From Posidonia oceanica (taxonomy: Eukaryota; Streptophyta; Magnoliopsida; Alismatales; Posidoniaceae), in contig JAZBRS010000049.1 in NCBI GenBank assembly GCA_037176725.1, positions 37,006,001 through 37,070,000 on the forward strand: a DNA stretch of 64,000 bases. Reading direction: 5' to 3'. Made by a program: the position numbers and the translations under genes. Shown in pieces: positions 1 to 11,420 of the stretch. Every line of letters begins with the position of its first letter. The stretch's first letter is position 1. The notes under the pieces were generated by a model, which was given only the letters and a program-made list of their open reading frames with translations, did no database searches and was not told where the DNA came from.

Positions 1-3000
1 TTTAACAACTGAAGGAGGACTGATATGTAAATAAAGTAAATAACAAGAGTTAAGAGTAATGTAATAAGATAAAAACAAGCATTTAAATGATTTAAATCAA
101 CTGCAGGACTTGAATGTAATAAAAATAAGTAACAGGATTAAAACTAAATGACATTAAAAGATTTTGAACTGCAGAAGAACTGAGATATAATAAAAGTAAA
201 TAATAGAAGTTAAATGCAATGTAATAAAGTTTAATTCAAAAATTAAATGAACTTAAACTACAACAGGACCTGAATGCAAATAAATAAAACTAATGGACCC
301 AAATGCAATGCAATGCAAACCTAATAAACTAAGGAAAAATAAATCAAAACCTAACTAATGCGAATAAAAAAATGCAAGAGGAATAGTGCCCGCCGCTCGT
401 CAGGGAAGAAGAGCTGGTGCAGGCACCGTCGAAGGTCGGCATGGCACAGGCGGCGCTCGAGGAGGTCCGGCGAGGTATGGCGGAGGTCCTGGAGGGGTTG
501 GCGGTGCATGATAGCAGCTGCGGTGGTCTGACGGCACGGGAGGAGCTGAACAGAGGCTTGGCGGCGTGGGCTGAGCACAGGAGGCAACGGCGGCGCAAGG
601 GGAGCACAGGGCTGTGCTCCTGGGACCTCGGCGGTGCTTTGGAGACAATCGGTAGAGCTGGAGCGGGCCGGAAGTGCAGCGGTGCAGAAACAGCTTGTCA
701 GAGAAGAAGACCTCGCGGCGGAGCTGATTCGGCAGACCAAGGGCCTAAACTCTAAGGGGCTGGGAAGCAAGAAGGGATCTAAACTAAGCTAATGGTAAGG
801 AGAATTACCTGTTTGGATGGCTGGAGTGTTCCCCCGACCTCAGTGGGTCGTGTTGCTGCTGGCGGAGGTGGTGGCGCTGCTACAGGCATCCTCAGCGGCA
901 CGCGAAGCTTCGGTGAAGTTGCTGGAAGTGGTCCAGAGCTCAAGAACCAAACAAGAGCAAGGTTGCACGCTCTGCAGAAGGAAGTGGTTTTTTGGGTTGA
1001 CTGTTGAACTGGTTGGGTCGCCGGAGTAGTGTGTTGCTCTTTGGGCTGAAGGGACGCTTCTGGTGGCTTGGTGGAGGTGCTGTGAAGGTGAAAGGGAGGT
1101 TGAATTGGGCTGGTGAGGTTTCCGGAGGTGTGGTGGAGATTTTGAATTTTCTGGTGGAAATGAGGTTGCAGGTGTTTGTAGTTGATTCTGGGAGATGCTA
1201 GGTGTGTCGGGCTGGATGGAGGGATGGCTTGGGAAGGTGGATGATCAAGGAGTGGGATGGAAGAGTTTGGGAGGTAGGTGACAGTTGTGTGTCGGGAATT
1301 TTCAGGTGGAAGGGCGCTCTGGGTGTGAGGGAGGAAGCTGGGTGTTTGGGGTTGGTTTCTGAGTTTTGGAAGCACAAGGAGGGAGGAGGGGATTTTGGGT
1401 GTTTGGGGGCTGTTTTGGGGAGTAGAATGCAGGTGTTTGGGGAGCTGGGTGAGTGGACTGTGCTTGGGAGGAAGATTTGGAATTTTTGGAAGAAGAGGAA
1501 GAAGGGCTCTGGGTTGCTGGTTGCTCTCAACTCACGCTCTGGAAAAGGTGGTGGAAGGAGAAGGAGGAAGTTGGTTTGGGCGTGGGTGTTGTGGAAGTTT
1601 GAAGGGATTCTAGGGACTGTGCGAAGGAGTGGAAGCACTGGAATCGGTGGGGCTCTCTCTGGTTTTTTTCTCACACAATTCTTCAGTTCTCTCTCTCAAT
1701 TCGCACTGGTAAGGTGGGTGGAGGAAGGAGAAGATGCTCTGGTTTTGTTCGGAGGGGTGCGCTCGAGTGTGGAGGCTGAGCAAAGGCTCGAAGAAGGCTA
1801 GGTGCAGGTGGTGGCAGTGACTGGAATGTGCGGCTTGAGAGGGGAAGCACTGCTGGAAGAAGCAGCACACGGCAGCCCCCAGGGAGTTACTACCGCGGGT
1901 GCTTGTCGGCGAAGGACGGTGGGTTTGTGAGGGCTGTGAGGGAGCTGGGTGGTAGTCGAGGGCTGCAAGTGTGGGAATTTGAAGTGGGAGGGAAAAAAGG
2001 AGAAGGAGGATCTGCAGTGGTGCACGGATCAAAGAAGAGAGGAGGAGAAGGCAGGTTGTAGGCCAGGCTGGAGGAAAAAAGGAGGAAGAAAAGTGGAAAA
2101 GAAAAGATGGCAGTGGGCTGGGCCGGAATGGAGAGGAAACGAAGAGGGAAAAAAGGAAAAAAAGATGGTGGGCTTGGGCTGAAAGTGGGGGAGGAAAGAA
2201 AGGAAGGAGAGAAAGAAAAAGGAGAAAAAGAAAGAGAAAAATGAAGAAGAGTGGTTGGGTTTTAGTTTTTAAAGTTGTATTTTTTAGAATTTAGGTTTCT
2301 TAATTGCTTTAATTATTTAAGTTTTTCTTTTAATTTTAAGTCTGTTAGTTGTTTTAATTTTTCTTTCGATTGTTTTAAGGTTTTTAATTGAACTTTTTAG
2401 ATTTTTTTCTTTTTTTAAGGGTTTTGAATGGTTTTTTCTTATGTTTTCTTTTTTAATTGTTTTTAATGGGTTTTGATTTGTTTTAATTGTCTTTAAGTTT
2501 TGAAATTTTTTTTTAATTATTGTTAAGTCTTGAAATTTGTTTTTAATTGTTTTTAGGTCTTGAAATTTGTTTTTAATTGTTTTTAGGTCTTGAAATTTGT
2601 TGTTAATTGTTTTTAAGTCTTGAAATTTGTTTTTAATTGTTTTAAGTCTTGAAATTTGTTTTTAATTGTTTTAAGTCTTGAGATTTGTCTTTTAATTGTT
2701 TTAGATCATTTTTAAGTCTTTTAGTTTGTTTTAATTTGTTTTTAACTTGTTTTAACTGTTTTTGGGTTGTTTTGATTTGTTTTTAATTAGATTTTCTTTT
2801 GAATTATTTTTTAAGTGTTTGATTTATTTATCTAGTTGGATTTTTCTCTTTAATTATTTTAATGAGTGTTAAATGGGACTGATGATGAGTTTGAAGAAGG
2901 AGGGAAAAGAAGAGAGGGGGAGGATAATGAGGAGAGAGAAAAGGATAATGTGATGAGAAAGAAGAAGGTTAATGACTTGGATTTAGAAGAGTTTTGGGTT

Positions 3001-3204
3001 AGTATGTGACCTAGGATTTCTAGGGTTTTGACCTAGGGTTTTCTACGGTTTTAAATGGGATTTTTGAAGGGTTTTTGGAAGGTTTAGGGTTTAGGGTTTT
3101 GAGAGGGTTTTGGTTTAGGGTTTGAGGTGGTTTTGGGTTTGGTTTTTTGAAGCCACCAGAGAGAGAGATCTACTAATTCAGCCTGTCAAAATGGAGTGTC
3201 TACA
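1..3204 (-). mobile_element. LTR, family A, minus strand, cut by left window edge
   Basis: The right boundary is the LTR 5' end on the minus strand (TGTAGACAC when read on that strand, ending at 3204). Just inside lies the same gene-poor, purine/pyrimidine-skewed sequence seen in the solo LTRs at 10281 and 19768, including runs of the type GGTTTAGGG and CTAGGGTTT. The sequence to its right (3205 on) continues another LTR on the plus strand, so this copy inserted into it. The other end and the matching target duplication lie outside the window. Many short frames are open here, but they carry no recognisable domain and are GC-skew artefacts. I cannot tell whether this is a solo LTR or one end of a longer element. 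Confidence 0.8.
2500..2700. repeat. Short T-rich tandem repeat, about 30 bp
   Basis: A unit containing TCTTGAAATTTG followed by TTTTTAATTGTTTTTA recurs about six times with small indels. It lies inside the minus-strand LTR and looks like local slippage. Confidence 0.6.
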
Positions 3205-5593
3205 CACCAACACCATCTCCGGCCCTGCAGCAACCAGCTGACGTTGACAGCATGCTCCGACCACCATCACGCGCCGCTGAACCCATCGGAGCATCCCGCT
3301 GGACCGTCACCAACCTCCGCATGCCTCAACACCGCCTCCTGCCCACCGGATCACCGTTGCAGTCCTTCTTCTCTGGCGCAGTGCTGCAGCAGCTCGAGGG
3401 CTACTATAGCACTATAGCTCGACTTAAGTTAAATGTTTTAATTTTAAGTTCTTTGCTGCATTGCATTCGGGCCCTTATGTTTATTTATATTTGCATTTCA
3501 GTCCAGCATCAATTGAAAGTCATTTAATTTGCATTTATAACTATAATGAATTGCATAAAATGTCTGCATGTTTAAATAATTACATTTAGGTCCAGTCACA
3601 TGTTATCTGTGATTTAAATGTGATTTCTAAACCTTATTGCATTGTAATAAAGCCCTCTGGGTTTTAATTTTTACATTTAGGTCTAGTTTAATTTCAACTA
3701 TGATTTAAATGTGAATTTTAAACTTTATTACATTGTAATAAAGTCCTGCAAGTTCCAATTATTGCATTTAGGTCCTATTTACTTTAAACTGTGATTTAAA
3801 TATGCAATTTCAAACCTTATTACATTGTAATAAAGTCCAGCAAGTTTGCATTATTGCATTTAGGTCTAGTTTGCTTCCACTGCCATTTAAATGCAATTTT
3901 AAACTTTATTACATTGCAATAAAGACCTATGACTTGTGTTTATTACATTTAAGTCCATTTTGCATGCATGCATCATTTAATTTGCAATTTTAATCATATT
4001 GCATTACTTTAAATGTCTAATAGTTTTCTAAATTGCATATCAGTCCATGTTTTTAAACTGTTGCCTGTTGCAGGCCTGTTTAGCTTTGCATTTTAAACCT
4101 TGCATGTTTTCAAAATTGCATCTAGGTCCTTATGCCTAGTTTCCTCTTGCTTGCATCCTGCTTTGCATTTTAAACCCAACAGTTAGGTCTAATTGCATGT
4201 TAGTCCTAAAATCCAACTATTGTCTGCATACCTGTTTCTTTTGCATTGCACTTAGGTCCTGCATGTTTTCAAAACTGCATGTAGGTCCATTTCTTGCATT
4301 ATTGCATGCACATCTTTTAATTAATGCTGCATTCTGCCATTGCTTGCATATTGCATTGCTGCATTACATTTTGCATGTATTTACCCTGTTGCATTGCATT
4401 TTGCCATGACATTGCATTTAGGCCCCTGCATTTATTTTAATTGCACTTAGGTCCCTGCATTTGCATTTTGCATGCATAGCATCCTCATGTCATTGCATAT
4501 TGCACCCTTGCATACTTTTGAGCACCCTTAGCCTCATTGTACGTAGGACACCCTGCATTGCACACACATAGGGGCATTTTGCACTTAGACCCCACTTAGT
4601 CCACTTTTTCTGGCCCTTGAGCCATCTAACTTGAAACCTGAATAACTTTTGATCGGACCGTTGGATCTTTACGATCTAACTATCATGGTCTTCCTGGTTG
4701 AATGATCTTTCATTCTAACCAAAGTTATTTCAGATCAGGTCTCAGATATTCATGATAAGCCCATCTGAATCACTGCATATCACTCATTGCCTTATCATTT
4801 GCATTACATGCATCGTTTTTGCGATCTGCTTTCTCGTGCATATAGATTAGGCTTTTTCGCCCCTACTTTGCTTCCCTTTGCATGTCGCACGCTTGCATTG
4901 CACTATTTTCCGCCCTTGCTTTCGCTTTCCTTTGCATGTCACTTCGCATAGCATGTTTTTCATCGCTGTTTTGTTTTACCGCTTGCATTTGCATTAGGGC
5001 TATGATGCTTACTGCCTAGGAGTTCTCACGAACCAGGGCTTGGCCCATTCGAGACACTAGCAGTGCTGCTGAGCACATAGATTGCACGTTTAATTCCCTG
5101 TACACATCTTAGCACTTAGAGCATACATTTGAGCATGTAATTAGGCATTCATGGCATTTAGGCATTCAAAGCATGCATCTTCCTACATATGTGAGCGAGA
5201 TAGCCTAAGAATGACCGATTCTCGGACGTATCAAGGGTGCCTAACACCTTCCCTGTGCGTAACAGGAGTCCTTGCCCTTTCTCTTGGCCCGCAATGACCA
5301 TTATGCCCTCATCCTAGGCACGAGTCATAGCATAGCATAGCATCGCATCCCTTTGCATCCTCTTTGCATGGTTTTGCATCTCTCATGCATTTCCCCTGTT
5401 TTTCTTATCTCCCAACTTAATAGACATGGTGACGACTTTGATTAGTCTTATCTTTCCTTTTTTCCTCTTTTGCCAGCGTTTTTGAGTAGAGTTTCCTTCC
5501 TCGGATCCAGCCGCATATAGTGAACCTATTTCCGATCGGTGCACACGAGCTTTGGCATTGTGCATGGACGATCCGAATTTCAAGATTACTACA
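3205..5593 (+). mobile_element. 5' LTR of element 1, 3' portion (family A)
   Basis: This is the downstream part of a plus-strand LTR whose upstream part was displaced by the insertion ending at 3204. The start matches sequence near 25230 in the 3' LTR of the same family. Its last 600 bases are the block found in every LTR here: a GATGCTTACTGCCTAG stretch, GTGCCTAACACCTTCCC, CAGGAGTCCTTGCC, a run of ATAGC pentamers near 5327, and the terminal ATTACTACA at 5593. A PBS follows after one base. The middle (3430-4450) is a string of degenerate units around GCATTTAGGTCC and CATTGTAATAAAG. No gene is seen. Confidence 0.85.
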
Positions 5594-5594
5594 G

Positions 5595-5612
5595 TGGCGA
5601 CGCTGCTGGGGA
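5595..5612 (+). other. Primer binding site of element 1
   Basis: TGGCGACGCTGCTGGGGA sits one base after the LTR end. The first seven and last eight bases match what is expected from the 3' end of plant tRNA-Arg plus CCA, the primer described for Ogre/Tat elements; the tRNA sequence is recalled, not looked up. The other two PBS copies in this window differ at one to three positions. Confidence 0.8.
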
Positions 5613-6739
5613 GACTGCACTCTGGCTTTTGTTTTGGCTTTCTCGCCGCTTGCATTTTGCATCTTTGCTTACCTTGTGCTTTTGCATGCCTTGCTTGTTT
5701 GCTTGCTTGCCTGTTTATTTACTTGCTTTATGCCATGTTTGCTTGCATTGCTTTATTTCTCGCATTATGCATGTCTAAATACATGCTTGGCGCACAATGC
5801 ATGCCTTTTGAGTGGTAAATGTTTTGTTTTGCACAAATACTATGCCACTACACATGCACATGCTATGCATACTTGTTTTTTGATATGATAAGTGTTTTTC
5901 CCTTCACTATCATGTCCACTACACTTGCACATGCCATGCCCATGCTTTTTGCCTTGCTGTGTGGTTGCTTGCATGCCATGACTTCCTGTTTCTCTCCCCT
6001 TCATGCTTATGCCATGCTTAGGATAGTAGAAACATGCTTCCTCTCCTTTTGCTTATTCTAAAAGCTACAATAAAGCCAAGCAATAACATCTAAGCGCAAC
6101 TAGAGCCAAAACTTGCAATTTTCCCTTTGGTTAAATACAATGCAAGTAAAACACTCTAATGCATTCACATGAATCATCATTCTAGAAAGCATGCATTCTT
6201 CTCATCTGAGTCCACCCAAAGTCTGCGAAGGATAGTCTCGGTCTCTTGCCCCATCGCTTTGGCTTGGCACAAGTTGGTCGGTCTATCCCCCCTTGTTAGG
6301 GGTCGTGTTGGTGTGAGTAGAGAGTACCACCCATGCTTTGGTAGGGTCAAGGCTCCTAAAGTACCACCCTGTCACTACCTGTGCTTCGGCCAGGATTTAG
6401 ACATGGGACCTACTTTCTTCTGACCTGGAGTCTGCATAAACCCACTACCCATGAGTGTGTCCTAGTAGGTCATCTACTCAGGACATGCATGGTGAGAGAG
6501 CGCATATTAGGGCATTCGTCTGCATGTGTGCCATTCATGCCAACCCTAATAACTCTTTTTGCATCCAACCTCTAATGAATTTATTGGTTTTGCAGGTAGG
6601 TGTGGGTTCCTTCAGCCAGGATCTCGAGCGTCCCTCCTCTCTGTCTTCGAGCTGTCTGTCGCCTTTGACAATAGCTCGCCTTAGGTCTCGTGTCCCTGCC
6701 TTCAGTCGCAGACCTGTTCACACTCGCTCACTGTCCATT
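5613..6739 (+). other. Untranslated leader of element 1
   Basis: This has no convincing gene. It aligns by eye with the leaders at 44519 and 58438. Shared landmarks are GCATGCATTCTTCTCATCTG, GAAGGATAGT, a C-run/G-run hairpin at 6289-6302, and GTACCACCCATGCTT. A pyrimidine-rich stretch ending TTTTGCAG near 6595 could be a 3' splice site that removes most of the leader. That is an inference only; Ogre elements are known to splice. Confidence 0.6.
6289..6302 (+). promoter_or_regulatory. Leader hairpin, element 1
   Basis: CCCCT-TGTT-AGGGG, a perfect 5-bp stem. Equivalent hairpins with different stems occur at 45179-45194 and 59133-59145, upstream of the other two gag genes. A role in RNA packaging or dimerisation is possible but untested. 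Confidence 0.5.
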
Positions 6740-8998
6740 ATGGCCCAGCATACTAGCAAGCCCTCTTCCTCTTTGGCATCAGGGGAGATACCGACTTTGG
6801 TCTCTCCTTCCCCTTTTGACGTCCCTCGTCTCTTCTCCACTGCTGGTGCAGGAGACTTCCCAACCCCTCTATTTGGAACAAGGGTCGACCCCACTCGACC
6901 TAGAGCTTGTCACCGAGTTAACCGCGATGACCGCCAGTCGGGCTCCAGGAGCATCGCCTCCTGTTCCATCCCAGGGCCTTCCTATCTTGGGAATCCAGCC
7001 TTCTGCGGCTGCCTTTTGCATAGCATCTACTCCTATTACTTCCTTGGTTTCCGTGCCCCCTTTGGCGGACACCCTTTTGCATCCCGGCCCGTCGGTTGAT
7101 GATTTCCCTGCCTTGCAAGCACAGCGTTTATTGGCTAAGGCCGATAGGCTGCGAAGCATGGCTCTCGCACTCGACCCTACTGCAGCCCACTCTTTCCGTC
7201 CGACCCCTGAGGTTCCGGTGCAGCCCGCTATAGCTCTACAGGCTCACCACTTTGCACTTCAACCCTTGTCATCGCCCTAGCTCCTCACGGCTCCGGCGAT
7301 ACGAGCACTTTATTTGCCTCCTGCATTTGCACAACACTTTGCACAACATGCAACACCTTCATTTTGTGGCCAGTCTTTTGGATTGGCAGGAGCACAGCAC
7401 CCCTCAGGCCCGTTACCCGACATCGTGCCAGTGCAACAGCTGCTGACCCACACACTACACCTTACACTGCACAGCATACTATCTATCTATCTCCTTTGCA
7501 TCAGGTTCAGACCCCTGCATACATATCACCGCACTTTACACCCTTGCACGGGTATGCTGGCCCTCACGCTACGACACGAGGTGGCGTGATGGTGGATCTG
7601 GAGGAGCGCTCTCACGCGACCCATACAGTATACGTTGTCCCTGCCTCTACTGCACAACCATCGCCAGCAGCTACTTCAGATGGCTTCCTCACCAGGTTGG
7701 ATAATCTAGAAGAAGCATTTTGTAAAGTGCAAGGCATGGACCGCCAACCCTACCAATTCTGGGACCTCTACTACTTTCCAAAGGCCACACTCCCTTCGAA
7801 GTTTCACATCCCAGAATTTGATAAATACAATGGTAGAGGCTGCCCTATCTTGCATCTAAAGGCATACTGCGAGGACCTTGCTCAGCTGTAGGCTGATGAA
7901 AGGCTCCTTATCCGCCTGTTTCAGAAGAGTCTGACTGGCCCTGCGCTCAAGTGGTTCACTTCCCTTGACATGGCTGCGGTTCGGACTTGGACTGATCTTT
8001 CTCAGGCTTTCCTTGAGTAGTATTCTTTCAACCTCGACTTAATCCCCAAGAGGGAGGATCTTGTCACCATCCGGTAGAGACCCCAAGAGCCATTCGGGGA
8101 GTATGTCGGTCGTTGGTGCTCCACAGCTGCCCAGGTCAAAGATAGACCCTCCGAGGAGGATTCTATTGAGATGATCATAAAATGGGTGCTACCAGTAACT
8201 GGGCCTCTGCTTTGCATTCAGCACATCACTAGTTTTGCATCGCTGATTAGGGCTGGCTCCTGCATGGAGAGCTCACTGCGAAGTGGGCATTTCCCTGCAC
8301 TTTCTGCATTGGCTAGACAGGCCAACAACACCAGCAATCGCCGCAGTAGCAACAACTCCACTTCTGGCTACCCCGGATAGCACGCCGACGCATGCGTCGA
8401 TTCTCCCAAAGAGCCTGCCTTTGCAGTGAGTCAGCCAGCCCCTTTTCCGCTAGAGCACGCACCTAGCTATGCACCCACTACACACACTGTCACCGTCGAG
8501 CCAGTGCATCACGTCGCACCAGCTCGGCAAGGACGACAGCCTAAGCAAAGACGAGGCCACCGCACTGAGAGCAACTTCACCCCACATGGTGAACCACTAA
8601 GCGCCGTCTTTCCTCAGGTTGTGTCACTTCTGAGGCTCTCGGAAACTCGCCTGCCACCAAACCCTCTTCTAGGGTGGTATGACGCGAGCAAGCACTGCGA
8701 TTACCATCGAGCCGCGAGGCACTCAATGGATAATTGCCACACTCTTCGGGATGTCGTTCAGGACCTGATTGACAACAGAGTCCTCGTTGTCAGTCCACAG
8801 AAGGCCGCACTTGCACATGCACATGCACTTGCACTCGCACACCCTAGTTTAGCCGACCCTTCCTCTTTCGAGCCTGCAGGCTTCGAAGATCCTAGAACCT
8901 CAGGGGTCGTCTCCCTCACTCCGGTCTTCTCTGAGTCCAGCTCCGCCCCGATGGATCCTTTCGATCCCATCGGCACAATCTCCTTTTCCTTTTCCTAG
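6740..8998 (+). pseudogene. gag: gag pseudogene, element 1 (Retrotrans_gag type)
   Basis: Gag forms the particle that packages the retrotransposon RNA. The start at 6740 (MAQHTSK) matches MAQFVGD at 45678 and 59625. A Pro/Gln-rich N-terminal part shifts from the starting frame to another near 6850 and back near 7450. The core is then in one frame: YNGRGCPILHLKAYC, LIRLFQKSLTGPALKWFTSL and EPFGEYVGRW, typical of Retrotrans_gag. A C-terminal knuckle-like motif (8696-8737) has spacing Cys-X2-His-X4-His-X4-Cys instead of the usual Cys-X2-Cys-X4-His-X4-Cys. In-frame TAG stops lie near 7889, 8018, 8074 and 8378, and the frame ends at TAG 8996. It is surely non-functional. No protease or reverse transcriptase follows. 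Confidence 0.88.
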
Positions 8999-10280
8999 TT
9001 CATTTGAAGGACGCTCAGAAGCGCAACGGCAAAATCGACAGTAAGCCCGGTCGCAGCGCCATCCAGGTCAGCTTCTCTTCTAGCTCTAGTAGCTCTAGTG
9101 CTCCCCGCATTGCCCTCAGCAGCTCCAGTGCTCCCTGCACTGCCGTCAGCAGCTCCCGCAGCCTAGTGCTCCCCGTACTGCCGACAGTAGATCCCACCGA
9201 TAGCATCAGCAGCGTAGGAACGGACCCAGCACCTCCCTCCTAAGGTCACTGATAGGTAAGTCCCTCTTACCTCTCTTTTGTTTCCTGCACTGTCTTTTCT
9301 TTTCGTTTTGTTTTGTTTTTTGCGTTTTCTCGCCTTGTCAGACAATCATAAAAAGCATAAAAATAGCAAAAACCTAAAAAGATGCATTTCTTTCTCCTGC
9401 ATGCATTCTGCATCGGGCCGGCACCCCTAACTGCTCGGCAATAAGTCCGTCAACTTATCATCCAGACTGGCAGCCCTAACTGCTCGGTGATAGGTCCGTT
9501 AACCTATCACCACCGGGCTGGTATCCCTAACTATTCGGCGAAGTGTCCGTCAACTCATCATCGGGCTGATATCCCTAACTATTCGGTGATAGGTCCGTCA
9601 ATTTATCACCTTGCACATATCAATCACCTTGCATGCATATCAATCAGCTTGCACAAATCTGTCATCATGCATTGTCATTTACTACATGTACATATCATTT
9701 CTTATAAAACACTAAAGCAAAAAATCAAGAAAATAAAAAAACAGTAAAAATATTTTCTTCGCCTTTCTACTGGTTTTCCCTTTTTATGTTTTCCTAAATC
9801 AAAAACCATAAAAATACAAAACCAATGCAAAAACTCAAATACATGTCTGTCCCTTCCCCTTCTAAAAAATACAAAACCCATAAACATTTGTATAATCAGA
9901 AATCGGCTTCGGACAAACAAGCAACAGTGCCTAGAGGATGTCAAGCAGTGACAATCTTAGGCAGGTCTCACTCGAGCAGTGCCATCTCTTACATGTCGCT
10001 ACATAGTGAGACTGAGAGCATAATAGAGCAACTCGCGGAGCTCAAGGCTCCCAAAGCGAGATCCACCTTATCAAGAGAGTCTATCAGACATGGAGAGGAC
10101 CAAAGCAGAGCAGAGCATAGCTAGAGGCTGTCTACGCATTGCAGAGGCTGAAGGTGTACGCCGATCAGCCGAACTCTCAATGCCTCACCCGGGGACCGCT
10201 ACCCCAAGAGGGCGAAGTCATGCATATCCAAAGAATATAGATCATGTGAGCAAAAAAAAATGATAACATGATATGCATGC
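8999..10280. other. Region after gag of element 1, no recognisable gene
   Basis: No pol domain is visible on either strand. 9020-9240 is a Ser/Ala-rich low-complexity stretch. 9413-9620 holds tandem hairpin units (separate entry). 9700-9860 is A-rich with T-rich patches. 9900-10270 looks unique in this window and resumes at 15387 after the solo LTR. Confidence 0.6.
9413..9620 (+). repeat. Tandem two-hairpin units in 3' untranslated region
   Basis: Three to four degenerate units of about 50-57 bp. Each has GGGCTG-N-type inverted repeats followed by a second stem such as GATAGGT-CCGTTA-ACCTATC. The same units recur at 16310-17060, 25529-25830 (second stem only) and 33050-33330. Confidence 0.65.
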
Positions 10281-11059
10281 TGTAGCGATCCTGAAATTTG
10301 GATCGTCCATGCACGATGCCAAAGCTCGCGTGCACCGATCGGAACTAGGTTCACTATATGCGGGCGTGACCTCTTCTCGGGAGCCCACGGCGGGCCTCGC
10401 ATGCTGCCATAGCTCGCAATGCGATCATGCCGTGAGAGGGGGAAGAAGCCACTATCGGCAATGAATCCAAGGAGAAACTCGACTCAGAAAACACCGGGAA
10501 AACACGAAGATAAAAGAGATAAGACAAAAGGGAGTCGCCACCTAGTCTATTAAATCAGGAGACGAGGAAAACCAAGGAAATACAGGAAAACATGCAGATG
10601 GATGCAATGTTATGCAAAATGAATGACTCATGCCAAGGATAAGAGTAAAACGGTCATTGCATGTCCAGAGAAAGGGTAAGGACTCCTGTTACACGTGGGG
10701 AAGGTATTAGGCACCCCCGACACGCCCGGAATCGGTCTTTCTTGACTATTCTTGCTCGCATTTACAGGATATCGACGATGCTTGCCTAACTGCACGTCCA
10801 AGGGACGAGGGATGCTATACCTATGCTATGGGTGTTCAGATGAATGCCTAAATGCTTATATGCCTAAATGCCATGTATGATGAAATAAACATGCGCGAAT
10901 TCATGCTCTAAGTGTTGTGATGCGTGGAAAGAAAATAAACGTGCGATCTATGTGCTCAGCTACGCTGTCAACGTTCCAACTAGGGCGAGCCTTGATTCGT
11001 GAGAACTACTAGTAGTAAACATCATTGCGCTAATGCAAATGCAAGCGATAAAACAAAAC

Positions 11060-11420
11060 GGCGGTAAAACCATACAAATGCAAGCGACATGCAAAGGAAA
11101 GCTGGAGCAAATACGTAAAACGGTGCAAGAAACAAAATCAGGAGCCAAAGCGGTGCAAAAGTGAAGGAAAACAAGAGTGGGTACGCAAAACAATGCAAAC
11201 GGAAGTAAAACAGGATGCAGGCACGCAAAACGATGCAAATGCAAGCAAAACAGGGCGTGGACACGCAAAACAAGGCAAATGCAAGCAAAACGGGGTGCAG
11301 GCACGTAAAACAATGCAAATGTGAGCAAAACAGGGTGCGGGCACGTAAAACAATGCAAACGTGAGCAAAACAGGGTGCGGGCACGCAAAACAATGCAAAT
11401 GTGGGCAAAACAGTGCAAAT
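11060..11420. repeat. 40-bp tandem repeat inside solo LTR
   Basis: Units around GTAAAACAATGCAAACGTGA and GCAAAACAGGGTGCGGGCAC repeat about nine times; the step is exactly 40 between 11301 and 11341. It corresponds in position to the 50-bp repeat of the LTR at 19768, so the same LTR site expands different units in different copies. Confidence 0.75.

Noticed and set aside
1198..1801. Overlapping frames of 150-200 codons on both strands
   Set aside because: Purine-skewed LTR sequence low in stop codons; both strands are open at once and neither product shows a domain.
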